Below are positions 1-7,694 of a stretch of DNA of 64,000 nt, piece after piece. Every line of letters begins with the position of its first letter. Within the stretch, counting starts at the first letter, position 1. A program made the translations under genes and the position numbers. Origin of the DNA: Bacteroidales bacterium UBA3653 (GTDB lineage Bacteria; Bacteroidota; Bacteroidia; Bacteroidales; Paludibacteraceae); the NCBI GenBank assembly GCA_002373505.1, contig DFKE01000013.1, positions 51,720 through 115,719 on the forward strand, in the 5' to 3' direction. The notes under the pieces are model-generated. The model was not told where the DNA came from. It was given only the letters and a program-made list of their open reading frames with translations, and did no database searches.

Positions 1-1870
1 TGCAGGGCAGACCGGCGGTCATACCGAAACGCTTGATACCCTTCGGCAATACTTCGTCCTGATACTCTTTGGGTTGCTCACGGAAGAGACCTTCGCTCGG
101 TACGCTGACGATCTGCAGACGGATGCCCTCTGCGCGGAGCAGTTCAGCGCCGGCAAGAAGGGTTGAGACCTCAGAGCCGGAAGCCAAGAGGACTACTTGC
201 GGATTCTCGTCTTTGGAGACGATGTACGCACCTTTGCGGAAGCCTTCGAGGTTGACGTTAGGCACCGGCGCTATGTCCTGACGGCTGAGGATGAGGGCTG
301 TCGGCGTAGCGGTGTTCTCGATAGCGCAACGCCATGCGAGGGTGGTCTCCTCGGCATCCGCCGGACGGAGAACGAGCATGGACGGTTTGCCGGAATGGTT
401 GTGCAGTTTCTCCATGAGACGGATCTGCGCCTCTTGCTCTACGGGCTCGTGGGTCGGTCCGTCTTCGCCGACACGGAACGCGTCGTGGCTCCAAATGAAC
501 TTAACAGGCAGTTCCATGAGCGCCGCCATGCGGACAGCAGGTTTCATATAGTCGCTGAAGACGAAGAACGTGCCGCAGGCGGGGATGATGCCGCCGTGGA
601 GCGCCATACCGATCATGACGCATGCCATGGTGAGTTCGGACACACCGGCTTGCAGGAACTGACCGGAGAAATCGCCTTTCTTGAAGGCGTGGGTCTTTTT
701 CAAGAAACCGTCTGTCTTGTCGGAGTTGGAGAGGTCGGCGGAGGAAACAATCATGTTGCCTACGTTCTCCGCGAGGAAAGAGAGCACTGTGCCGCTGGCG
801 TTACGGGTGGCCGCACCTGCTTTCTGCTGGATGAGGCTCCAGTCGATGCACGGTGTTTCGCCGGACATGTAGGTCTCGTACTCGTTGGCTGCCAGCGGGT
901 TAGCCTGCTTCCACTCGTAGTACGCCTCGTATTTCTTATTGCACAGCTCACGTAACTCGGCTGCGCGGTCGTCATACAGTTTCTTCACTTCCGGGAAGAT
1001 CTGGAACGGGTCTTCGGGGTTGCCACCGAGGTGTTCGATGGTCTTCTCGAAAGATGCACCGGCCTTGCTGAGCGGCGCTCCGTGGGTCGAGCACTTGCCT
1101 TCCCAGTTCTCGCCTTCGGCGGTCACGCAGCCTTTGCCCATGGTGGTATGACCGATGATGAGCGACGGTTCGCCTTTGTGGGCTTTGGCTTTGATGAGCG
1201 CTTCGCGGATGGCATCGGGGTCATTGCCCGGAATCTCCTGCACGTACCAGCCCCATGCCTTGTATTTGGCGGCTACGTCCTCGGAGGTCACTTCGCCGCA
1301 ACACGTCGAGAGTTGGATCTCGTTGGAGTCATAGAACATGACGAGGTTGTCCAGCCCGAGGTGTCCTGCCAAGCGTCCTGCGCCCTGCGAAATCTCCTCC
1401 TGTACGCCGCCGTCAGAGATAAAGGCATAAATCGTCGGGTTATGAATCTCTCCGTAACGCTGGTTAAACCACTTGGCAGCGATGGCTGCGCCTACGGCGA
1501 AGGTGTGCCCCTGTCCGAGCGGACCGGAGGTGTTCTCAATCATCCGCTCTATCTCGCGTTCGGGGTGGCCGGGAGTAACCGAACCCCATTGACGGAGGTT
1601 CTTGAGGTCTTCGAGCGTGAACTTGCCTGCCAGACAGAGTTGCGCATAGAGCATCGGCGCCATGTGTCCGGGGTCGAGGAAGAAACGGTCGCGTGCTTCC
1701 CAACCGGCGTTGTCCGGGTCGTATTCAAGGAACTCGCTAAAGAGCACATTGATGAAATCTGCGCCACCCATGGCTCCGCCCGGGTGACCACTCTTTGCTT
1801 TTTCTACTGCTGCTGCTGCGAGGATACGAATGTTATCCGCCGCACGGTTCATAAGTTGTGTACGATTCAT
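1..1870 (-). CDS. tkt: Transketolase, partial (C-terminus beyond window)
   Basis: This is a thiamine-diphosphate enzyme of the non-oxidative pentose phosphate pathway that moves two-carbon units between sugar phosphates in the cytosol. Reading from the ATG at 1870 gives MNRTQLMNRAADNIRILAAA, then the substrate/TPP segment KSGHPGGAMGGADF, the TPP-binding stretch with SDGGVQEE and FYDSNEIQ, and the pyrimidine-binding domain with HDAFRVGEDGPTHEPVEQ. About 623 codons are present, so only the last ~50 residues of a typical ~670-residue enzyme are missing. It is 13 bases downstream of a DUF6048-like gene and is probably cotranscribed with it from the promoter near 3137-3169. The family call is very secure. 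Confidence 0.96.
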   Translation of the reverse strand, partial: MNRTQLMNRAADNIRILAAAAVEKAKSGHPGGAMGGADFINVLFSEFLEYDPDNAGWEARDRFFLDPGHMAPMLYAQLCLAGKFTLEDLKNLRQWGSVTPGHPEREIERMIENTSGPLGQGHTFAVGAAIAAKWFNQRYGEIHNPTIYAFISDGGVQEEISQGAGRLAGHLGLDNLVMFYDSNEIQLSTCCGEVTSEDVAAKYKAWGWYVQEIPGNDPDAIREALIKAKAHKGEPSLIIGHTTMGKGCVTAEGENWEGKCSTHGAPLSKAGASFEKTIEHLGGNPEDPFQIFPEVKKLYDDRAAELRELCNKKYEAYYEWKQANPLAANEYETYMSGETPCIDWSLIQQKAGAATRNASGTVLSFLAENVGNMIVSSADLSNSDKTDGFLKKTHAFKKGDFSGQFLQAGVSELTMACVMIGMALHGGIIPACGTFFVFSDYMKPAVRMAALMELPVKFIWSHDAFRVGEDGPTHEPVEQEAQIRLMEKLHNHSGKPSMLVLRPADAEETTLAWRCAIENTATPTALILSRQDIAPVPNVNLEGFRKGAYIVSKDENPQVVLLASGSEVSTLLAGAELLRAEGIRLQIVSVPSEGLFREQPKEYQDEVLPKGIKRFGMTAGLPC

Positions 1871-1883
1871 AATATTATGTGTT

Positions 1884-2531
1884 TTAAAATCTCCATCCTA
1901 AATAGTAGTTTAATCCCCATCCGAGGTTATTCCGCGTGCCAAATCCGGGGATATAGATAGGCGTCGGTTTGAGCAGGTCTTCCGGCGATCTGGTAAAGAG
2001 CACCTTGAAACGCCCCATCCATCCCATGTAAAAGGCCGTGCTGTTGACTTTCGCTATCTCTACCTGGCATCCCGCTACAATCTCTCCCCAACAATCTCCT
2101 TTGATGCCGGTAAGGCAGGTGCGGAAGTTACCTTCATTCGTTTGCTCCACCTCTTGTGCCGCTGCACCGAGCCGGACACCGACGAGGAGTGCATGTGGGC
2201 TTTCCGGATGTTTCTTGAGAGGATGAAGATCGCATCCTACTCGGAAGAATCCTCCCTGTCCGCGGTATGTGATCGTGTCTCCTTGGGCCTTTGTCCCTCC
2301 GGCATAGCCGAACTCAACAGTAGGGTACCATCGTTTGGCAAGCCGCACGTTAACTGCCACCTCATAGTTCTGGATCTGCCATTTGTTCGCTGCCGGAATC
2401 ACGATAGGCGAAGCGATATCGAGCTTAACCATCGTGCCCATATAGATGCTGTCGGCAGAAAAACCCTCTCCAGCTCTCCCCACAAGGGAGAGAGAAAGAA
2501 ATGCAAATAATATTACAAGATACTTCCTCAT
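1884..2531 (-). CDS. DUF6048-like outer-membrane-associated protein
   Basis: This 215-residue protein starts with a signal peptide (MRKYLVILFAFLSLSLVG). The rest is rich in aromatic, alternating beta-strand segments and ends in Phe (NYYLGWRF), as in a small outer-membrane beta-barrel. It resembles the Bacteroidota-only family DUF6048, whose function is unknown. Residues about 17-23 (VGRAGEG), at the end of the signal peptide, are encoded by one arm of a palindromic repeat at 2464-2494, and the start codon lies between two inverted repeat arms. It sits between a small membrane protein and transketolase in one probable operon. The gene is real; the family name is from memory of the fold pattern. 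Confidence 0.7.
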   Translation of the reverse strand: MRKYLVILFAFLSLSLVGRAGEGFSADSIYMGTMVKLDIASPIVIPAANKWQIQNYEVAVNVRLAKRWYPTVEFGYAGGTKAQGDTITYRGQGGFFRVGCDLHPLKKHPESPHALLVGVRLGAAAQEVEQTNEGNFRTCLTGIKGDCWGEIVAGCQVEIAKVNSTAFYMGWMGRFKVLFTRSPEDLLKPTPIYIPGFGTRNNLGWGLNYYLGWRF

Positions 2532-2579
2532 TAGAGGTCTATTCCCTTATCCCTCCCTTACTCCCTCGGGGTGGGGTTG
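2464..2579. repeat. BIME-like inverted pair of palindromic repeats
   Basis: Two GC-rich palindrome-plus-tail units face each other. The left unit (2464-2494) has a CTCTCC/GGGAGAG stem around CCACAA; the right unit (about 2549-2579) reads CCCTCCCTTACTCCCT followed by CGGGGTGGGGTT. The outer ends read AACCCTC and GGGGTT. The right end touches the stop codon of the gene ending at 2580, and the ATG of the next gene (2531) lies between the units. The same arrangement recurs at 34083-34231 and 36776-36923. Confidence 0.7.
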
Positions 2580-3113
2580 TTACATCAATTCTTTCGCCTC
2601 GTGTTTCAGTTCTTCAAGTGCTTTGTCCGTCGGCGTAGTGCCATTGGACGTATAGGCGGTAAGCAACGCTGTGACATACGCCTGCGCCGTTGCCTCGGCT
2701 GGAACCTGTGCCGCGATGGAGATGATAAAAGCCCCCATCTGGTCACGCGCATTAATGATCATATCCCAAACTTCGTCGGATACATAGACCTGCTGGCTCT
2801 GGTTGTGGTCAAACTCCGCCCGGATCGTTTGGAGGAGGTATTGCTGTACCTGTGCGATGGTCCAAGTAGCGAGAGCCTCCGGATGAACCCGCTGCAGCTC
2901 CACAATCATGTTTTCCGGCTTAGTGCGCTCAAGTAGGAGGGTAAGGCGCTCATATGCACGCAGACGTATAGGCGAGATGGTCTTCTGGCTGTCGCGTTTC
3001 AACTCAAACAGTCTTTTCTTCTCTTCGTTGCGAAAACCCGAGTACTGGATCAGCCAGAATCCGAAAATCATTACCGCAATGGTCAGAATGATAAGAAGGA
3101 TAGTTGTTGTCAT
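2580..3113 (-). CDS. Small Bacteroidota membrane-anchored protein, function unknown
   Basis: The protein has 177 residues from the ATG at 3113, chosen because it places a clean N-terminal membrane helix (TTTILLIILTIAVMIFGFWLI) at the start. The upstream extension is AT-rich promoter DNA. After the helix comes a basic stretch (RNEEKKRLFELKRD) and a soluble alpha-helical domain that faces the cytoplasm if the positive-inside rule holds. I recognise no catalytic motif; it resembles short conserved proteins found next to DUF6048 genes in Bacteroidales. It is the first gene of a probable operon with the DUF6048-like gene and tkt, driven by the promoter at 3137-3169. Confidence 0.7.
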   Translation of the reverse strand: MTTTILLIILTIAVMIFGFWLIQYSGFRNEEKKRLFELKRDSQKTISPIRLRAYERLTLLLERTKPENMIVELQRVHPEALATWTIAQVQQYLLQTIRAEFDHNQSQQVYVSDEVWDMIINARDQMGAFIISIAAQVPAEATAQAYVTALLTAYTSNGTTPTDKALEELKHEAKELM

Positions 3114-3136
3114 AAATCGTTTTACCAATTTTGCCT

Positions 3137-3169
3137 GCAAAATTACAAAAAAAAAATGACATATACAAG
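3137..3169 (-). promoter_or_regulatory. Bacteroidota-type promoter for the operon ending in tkt
   Basis: On the minus strand CTTG (3166-3169) is followed after 20 bases by TAATTTTGC (3137-3145), matching the Bacteroidota -33/-7 pattern. The start codon at 3113 is about 24 bases downstream. Confidence 0.65.
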
Positions 3170-3196
3170 AAAAAAGCACTCAACGGTGCTTTTTTC
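3169..3196 (-). terminator. Rho-independent terminator of serS
   Basis: A perfect 11-bp inverted repeat, GAAAAAAGCAC / GTGCTTTTTTC, with a six-base loop lies downstream of the serS stop. The A and T runs make it usable in both directions. It overlaps the -33 box of the next promoter. Confidence 0.8.
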
Positions 3197-3248
3197 GTTA
3201 AAACGTTAAATAGTTAAAATGGTTTTTTCTAAGAAAAACGTTAAACTA

Positions 3249-4616
3249 TTAGCGGATCATATTATCGCCGAAGAAGGGCTGCAGTGCCGCAGGAATACGG
3301 ATGCCCTCCGCTGTCTGGTTGTTCTCAAGCAACGCAGCCACGATACGCGGCAGAGCGAGTGCGGAACCGTTGAGCGTGTGGCAGAGCGTCACTTTCTTGT
3401 CCTCCGCGCGGCGGTAACGGCACTTGAGGCGGTTAGCCTGATAGGTGTCGAAATTGGAAGTCGAGCTGACCTCGAGCCAGCGGTGCTGTGCTTCGGAATA
3501 AACTTCGAAATCATAGCAGAGAGCGGCTGTGAAACTCATGTCGCCGCCGCTCAGACGCAGAATACGATACGGGAGTTCGAGTTTTTTCAGCAGACCCTCT
3601 ACGTGTGCCAGCATCTCTTTGTGCGAAGCGTCGGAGTGCTCCGGCGTGTCGATACGCACAATCTCGATCTTGGAGAACTCATGCAGACGGTTCAGACCGC
3701 GTACGTCCTTGCCGTATGAGCCTGCCTCGCGGCGGAAACACTCGGTGTAGGCGCAGTTCTTGATCGGCAGTTCTTTCTCGTCGATGATGACATCGCGGTA
3801 GAGGTTGGTCACCGGCACTTCAGCGGTCGGGATGAGATAGAGGTCGTCCACCTCGCAGTGGTACATCTGTCCTTCTTTGTCGGGCAGCTGGCCTGTGCCG
3901 TAACCCGAAGCGGCGTTAACCACCGTAGGCGGCATGATCTCTGTGTAACCGGCTTTGTTGGCTTCGGCGAGGAAGAAATTGATGAGGGCACGTTGCAGAC
4001 GTGCGCCTTGACCGATATAGACGGGGAAACCGGCACCGGAGATCTTCACACCGAGGTCGAAATCGATGAGGTTGTATTTCTTGGCGAGCTCCCAGTGCGG
4101 CAGTTTCTCGCTCTTGGCGATACGTTCTGCGGCGATAGCCTCGTCCGTTGTGCTGTCCCAGTCACGGAGCGCTACGGAGCCGTTCTTTGCGATAGCATCC
4201 ATCATCGGCTGGTTGGGCCAGTTGCCGATGGTGACAGCGAGGTTGTCCTCTGCGGACGCACCCTCCGGCACGATGTCGTATGGTATGTTCGGAATGGTCA
4301 GCAGCAGTTTGGTCTGTGCCTCTTCAGCCTCTTTCATTCGTACATCGTACATCGCTAAATCGTCCTTCAGTTTGCCTGTCTGCGCCTTGGCAGCCTCTGC
4401 CTCTTCGCGTTTGCCTTGCGCCATGAGTGCACCGATGGACTTGCTGATCTTGTTCATCTCAGCTGCGGCTGCATCTTTCTGCTGCTGTGCGGACTTGCGC
4501 TCGCCGTCCAGACGAAGCACTTCTTCGATTGCCTCTGCGGCTCCGGCGAAGTGTTTTTTCTCCAGTCCCGCTATCACGCGGGCTTTATCGTCGTAAATTT
4601 GTTTTAATGTTAACAT
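3249..4616 (-). CDS. serS: Seryl-tRNA synthetase
   Basis: This class II synthetase charges tRNA-Ser with serine in the cytosol. The 455-residue product has an N-terminal helical hairpin arm (residues ~1-110), then the catalytic core with motif 2 (FRREAGSYGKDVRGLNRLHEF) and motif 3 (GSALALPRIVAALLENNQ). The serine-site segment LEVSSTSNFDTYQANR is present. The length is slightly above the usual ~425. A heptamer-like repeat (TACATCG twice, 4337-4354) encodes part of the coiled-coil arm (MYDVR). A strong terminator follows at 3169-3196. The gene is upstream-bounded by the terminator of rpmA, so it probably has its own promoter, which I could not place. Confidence 0.97.
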   Translation of the reverse strand: MLTLKQIYDDKARVIAGLEKKHFAGAAEAIEEVLRLDGERKSAQQQKDAAAAEMNKISKSIGALMAQGKREEAEAAKAQTGKLKDDLAMYDVRMKEAEEAQTKLLLTIPNIPYDIVPEGASAEDNLAVTIGNWPNQPMMDAIAKNGSVALRDWDSTTDEAIAAERIAKSEKLPHWELAKKYNLIDFDLGVKISGAGFPVYIGQGARLQRALINFFLAEANKAGYTEIMPPTVVNAASGYGTGQLPDKEGQMYHCEVDDLYLIPTAEVPVTNLYRDVIIDEKELPIKNCAYTECFRREAGSYGKDVRGLNRLHEFSKIEIVRIDTPEHSDASHKEMLAHVEGLLKKLELPYRILRLSGGDMSFTAALCYDFEVYSEAQHRWLEVSSTSNFDTYQANRLKCRYRRAEDKKVTLCHTLNGSALALPRIVAALLENNQTAEGIRIPAALQPFFGDNMIR

Positions 4617-4620
4617 AATA

Positions 4621-4657
4621 TCATTTTATCATTTAGTCATTTACCATTTTGTCCTTT
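4621..4657. repeat. AT-rich heptamer-type repeat upstream of serS
   Basis: The stretch consists of near-repeats of CATTTAG / CATTTAC / CATTTTG with a 7-8 base period. The same word family is found at 55923-55974, inside mazG, and at 57331-57352. Confidence 0.55.
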
Positions 4658-4685
4658 ATTTAGCCATTGGGATATTTGACCAAAT

Positions 4686-4727
4686 AAAAATCTCCCACCT
4701 GAAGCCGAAGCTTTCGGTAGGAGATTT
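4686..4727 (-). terminator. Rho-independent terminator of rplU-rpmA
   Basis: On the minus strand AAATCTCCTACCGAAAGC pairs with GCTTCAGGTGGGAGATTT around a TTCG loop, and a T-rich tract follows. It lies 22 bases after the rpmA stop. Confidence 0.85.
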
Positions 4728-4748
4728 GGATGAATGTCTCCGCGCCGA

Positions 4749-5012
4749 TTAAGCTTCTGCTACCGGCTGGATGGAGACGTACGACTTGTTGTCGCGTTTC
4801 TTGCGGAAGGTTACGATACCATCGCAGAGAGCGAACAATGTGTGGTCGCTACCCATACCCATGTTCTCACCCGGGTGGTGAACGGTACCACGTTGACGTA
4901 CGATAATGTTACCTGCCTTTGCGAATTGACCACCAAAGATCTTCACGCCAAGACGTTTGCTTTCTGATTCACGGCCGTTCTTTGAACTACCGACACCTTT
5001 CTTGTGTGCCAT
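4749..5012 (-). CDS. rpmA: 50S ribosomal protein L27
   Basis: L27 is a small basic protein of the large ribosomal subunit near the peptidyl-transferase centre. The 87-residue product begins MAHKKGVGSSKNGRES and continues KRLGVKIFGGQFAKAGNIIVRQRGT, the standard L27 core. It starts MAHKKG, so it has no cleavable N-terminal extension of the Firmicutes kind. It follows rplU by 17 bases and ends before a clear terminator, the usual L21-L27 operon. Confidence 0.98.
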   Translation of the reverse strand: MAHKKGVGSSKNGRESESKRLGVKIFGGQFAKAGNIIVRQRGTVHHPGENMGMGSDHTLFALCDGIVTFRKKRDNKSYVSIQPVAEA

Positions 5013-5029
5013 ACTCTGTCGTCCTTTCT

Positions 5030-5350
5030 TTAAGCAATAACAATTTCTTTAACTACGACGTTCGTCAGGTCCTGACGATGTCCGTTCAGTTTGCGGAAGC
5101 CTTTACGGCGTTTCTTGTGGAATACAAGGATCTTCTCGCCGCGGCACTCGTTGTCGAGCACTTCGCAAACTACTTTCGCGCCCTTTACATAAGGAGCACC
5201 TACTTTTACTTTACCCTCGTTGTCAAGGAGCAGTACGTTCTCAAACTCAACGGTTGCGCCTTTCTCGAGCTCGTTCATACGGTTGATGAACAGTTTCTTG
5301 CCAGCTTCTACTCGGAACTGCTGGCCTTTCATTTCTACAATTGCGTACAT
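5030..5350 (-). CDS. rplU: 50S ribosomal protein L21
   Basis: L21 binds 23S rRNA in the large subunit. The 106-residue product MYAIVEMKGQQFRVEAGKKL...KRRKGFRKLNGHRQDLT has the diagnostic KKRRK-N-GHRQ C-terminal motif and normal length. It is the first gene of the rplU-rpmA operon, about 157 bases downstream of its promoter, so it has a long 5' leader. Confidence 0.98.
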   Translation of the reverse strand: MYAIVEMKGQQFRVEAGKKLFINRMNELEKGATVEFENVLLLDNEGKVKVGAPYVKGAKVVCEVLDNECRGEKILVFHKKRRKGFRKLNGHRQDLTNVVVKEIVIA

Positions 5351-5506
5351 CTGTACTTGTTTTTGGGGCTTATGTCTTTTGTCTTTCGACTTTCGACTAA
5401 AACCTGTTAGGGCGGTGCGGCGATAACCCTCTTCCTGTGCGCTGCTGCCGTAGGCTCATACGCTGCGGCGGTTATACTTATTTGGCCTAATCCGCGAAAA
5501 AAGCGT
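5351..5506 (-). promoter_or_regulatory. rplU 5' leader, possible ribosomal-protein autoregulatory region
   Basis: The leader is about 150 bases long. Its promoter-proximal half is GC-rich with several short inverted repeats (for example GCCG / CGGC around the CGTATGAGCC stretch). Its distal part contains a heptamer-type repeat (TTTCGAC, 5378-5395). Long leaders before ribosomal protein operons often carry autoregulatory structures; here that role is inference only. Confidence 0.35.
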
Positions 5507-5539
5507 GCAAAGGTACAACAATTTTCTGATATGACCAAA
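5507..5539 (-). promoter_or_regulatory. Promoter of rplU-rpmA
   Basis: TTTG (5536-5539) and TACCTTTGC (5507-5515) on the minus strand are separated by exactly 20 bases. This is one of the best consensus promoters in the window. Confidence 0.8.
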
Positions 5540-5601
5540 TTTTTCTGCGTTTTTTATAGAAAAAAGTGCATTTTGCCATTGCTATAAAGCAATTAGCTCT
5601 T

Positions 5602-6768
5602 CTATTTCAACTTCAGTTGCTCGTTCATCGTCTTGATAGAATAGTCTGCCGGAGCTTTCAGTATTGTCACTACCCAGGACTGAAGCGATTCGTCCCAAGT
5701 CTGGCGAGTGATGGTTTTCCATACCTCGTCAAAAGAGGTCTTCTTTCCCTTGTCCTGTGCCAGAGACTTGCGGTATTTACGATCGGCACGCCAGTTCTTC
5801 TGGTATTCCGGCGACAATTCGCAACTCTCCTCTACCGTCACTGCCAGACTGTATTGACCCGTCCCGAAATGGTCACGCAGACCCAGTGAATCGTCCGGAA
5901 TCTGCATATACGATCGGGGCACGATGAAACTTTCGCCGCTCAACGCATATTGGGATTCCTGTCCGGCTTTGCGGATATAGATGAATGAACCGTTCTCGTC
6001 CACGTCCGTTGAATCAATAGGAATGTCCAGAACAAACTCTCCCAGCACCTCGTCCTGATGCAAGGAAGGGGTGAAATCCATCCATGAGGATTTGATCTGA
6101 ATCGTCATTTTAAAATTGAATGTCTTTCTCTCCGCGAACGAAAAAGAAAGCGGTAGCGGCGAATTGGGCAGATGGGAATGATAAGGATTGATGACGATAG
6201 TGTCCAGAATCAGTTCGAACTTCGAATGGTCTTTTATCCGGTTCAGTTTTTGCCGGTTCAGATGGCAGGAGACATAGAACGAGGTGTCGTTTTCTATGGT
6301 TGCCAGGCATCCGATACCGTTGAACTGGATGCCGCTGGGATCCAGTGCGCCCAGTTCGGAACCGTGAGAATAGAAATCATTGATGGAGTAGAGTGTGCCA
6401 AGCGAACTGGTGAAACTGCATTCCTTGGACGCCGTTTCCATCCATTCCTCTTTGTGGCGGCGGTCCATGGTGATGAGTTGACCGATAGCTTGAATACCCA
6501 GATCTACCACCGATGAGATATAGCCTGTTGCCACACCTAACGCCGCATTTCCAACCACATTGAGAAGGTCGCTTCCGAAACTGCGGCTTGGACCTTCCGT
6601 ATTCTCGGGTTTGGGTGCAATTTCGTCCGTCAGCGTACTGTCTGTATAGATGATCGTCTTATAGACGATAAGCGGCTTCGAAGAAGGTTTTGCAGGGGCT
6701 TCCCCTTTGGCAAAAAGACCTGTGGACCACACAAGCAAACAGGTGATGAATAAAAGCGTCTTTTTCAT
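5602..6768 (-). CDS. Exported protein of unknown function, third gene of CHASE2 operon
   Basis: The product has 388 residues from the ATG at 6768. An in-frame GTG nine bases upstream would overlap the previous gene; the ATG lies two bases after the previous stop and gives a clean signal peptide (MKKTLLFITCLLVWSTGLFAKG). A short glycine/alanine-rich hydrophobic segment (LLNVVGNAALGVATGYISSVV, ~residues 68-90) follows, then a soluble, mostly beta domain. I recognise no family. It is tightly linked to the FecR-like and CHASE2 genes, so it probably works in the same periplasmic or envelope system. A short hairpin after the stop (5578-5593) may end the transcript. Confidence 0.75.
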   Translation of the reverse strand: MKKTLLFITCLLVWSTGLFAKGEAPAKPSSKPLIVYKTIIYTDSTLTDEIAPKPENTEGPSRSFGSDLLNVVGNAALGVATGYISSVVDLGIQAIGQLITMDRRHKEEWMETASKECSFTSSLGTLYSINDFYSHGSELGALDPSGIQFNGIGCLATIENDTSFYVSCHLNRQKLNRIKDHSKFELILDTIVINPYHSHLPNSPLPLSFSFAERKTFNFKMTIQIKSSWMDFTPSLHQDEVLGEFVLDIPIDSTDVDENGSFIYIRKAGQESQYALSGESFIVPRSYMQIPDDSLGLRDHFGTGQYSLAVTVEESCELSPEYQKNWRADRKYRKSLAQDKGKKTSFDEVWKTITRQTWDESLQSWVVTILKAPADYSIKTMNEQLKLK

Positions 6769-6770
6769 AT

Positions 6771-7628
6771 CTACCACATGTATTGAATATCCGTTTGGGT
6801 CTTTTGTGCCTTGTCGGTACGATGGTACAGCAGTTCGTTGTCCAGCGCGTAAGAGTCGTATGGCTCCTTCAATGCCACCAGCACATATATGTCATCTGCG
6901 CCGTCCGGGAAATACACATCCATCGCGCAGGAGCAGAAGCCGCTTGGCGTGATAGGGCAGGCGTTGGCTTCTATCTCCGGGGTGATCACATAGCATAGCG
7001 AGACGGAGTGGGTGCGTTTGTTCACATGAAGCACGTTGATATGATAGTCTATATCGGTGCGGTTCTCGAACTCAAAATCCAACTCTCCTCCGCTCAGCTT
7101 GTGCCGCTTGAGCGTGATCCCGTCTATCTTCGGACTCTTCTTACCGGAGCAGGCTTGCGCGCCGATCCACGCCAACTGTTCCGCCAACTGGTCGTAGTCT
7201 ATTTCGTTGACCTCTCTCTCTGCTGCGCTTCCGCGAGAGCCTGCACCTACGATCTTCATTGCGTGAACCGAATTTTTCATCGTGTCTCTTTCCCCGGAGC
7301 GGAGAGATATATTCAGTCCCCCTAAGATACGTGCAGCAAGGTTGTTCTTGGCATCCCGTACCAGTTCGTAAACTGCATCTTTTTCTCTTCCGCTGACCTT
7401 ATAGATCTTGTTCTGGCGCGTGTCCTCTACGCGAACGGAACCGTTTTTGGCAACGCTTAAAGAGTCAATGGCGTTCAAAACCAGATCCACCTCAACGGCT
7501 TTCCATTGCGAGGATGAACCGGATTGCTTGTATTGCACATCGCCCTCATACGAATAAACGCGATACTGTGCTTGCGAACTGAACCATCCGCCTAACAGGC
7601 AGAGCGAAATAAATAGAAAACGTTTCAT
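6771..7628 (-). CDS. Periplasmic FecR-like domain protein
   Basis: The 285-residue product has a signal peptide (MKRFLFISLCLLGGWFSSQAQ). Residues about 22-85 have the look of a FecR-type beta domain: EGDVQYKQSG..WKAVEVDLVLNAIDSLSVAKNGSVRVEDT. The C-terminal half (residues ~150-285) is a separate beta-rich domain containing CYVITPEI and a CSCAMDVYFPDGADD stretch. FecR-like domains sense or assemble at the envelope. The gene lies between CHASE2 and an exported unknown, with two-base spacing to the latter. In cyanobacteria CHASE2, CHAT and FecR-like proteins also cluster, which supports a shared role. The FecR assignment is by pattern only. Confidence 0.6.
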   Translation of the reverse strand: MKRFLFISLCLLGGWFSSQAQYRVYSYEGDVQYKQSGSSSQWKAVEVDLVLNAIDSLSVAKNGSVRVEDTRQNKIYKVSGREKDAVYELVRDAKNNLAARILGGLNISLRSGERDTMKNSVHAMKIVGAGSRGSAAEREVNEIDYDQLAEQLAWIGAQACSGKKSPKIDGITLKRHKLSGGELDFEFENRTDIDYHINVLHVNKRTHSVSLCYVITPEIEANACPITPSGFCSCAMDVYFPDGADDIYVLVALKEPYDSYALDNELLYHRTDKAQKTQTDIQYMW

Positions 7629-7694
7629 TTTTGTCTTTTATCTTTATTCTTTTGTCTTTTATCTTTGAGCAGGCTTGCCTGCGGTCTTTTGTCT
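7629..7694. repeat. Heptamer tandem repeat between CHASE2 and FecR-like genes
   Basis: Units of the type TTTTGTC / TTTTATC / TTTATTC run with a seven-base period and fill most of the gap; a GCAGGCTTGCCTGC palindrome interrupts them. Confidence 0.6.

Noticed and set aside
197..955. Plus-strand gene over transketolase
   Set aside because: It is a shadow frame; the minus strand encodes a clear transketolase with all motifs.
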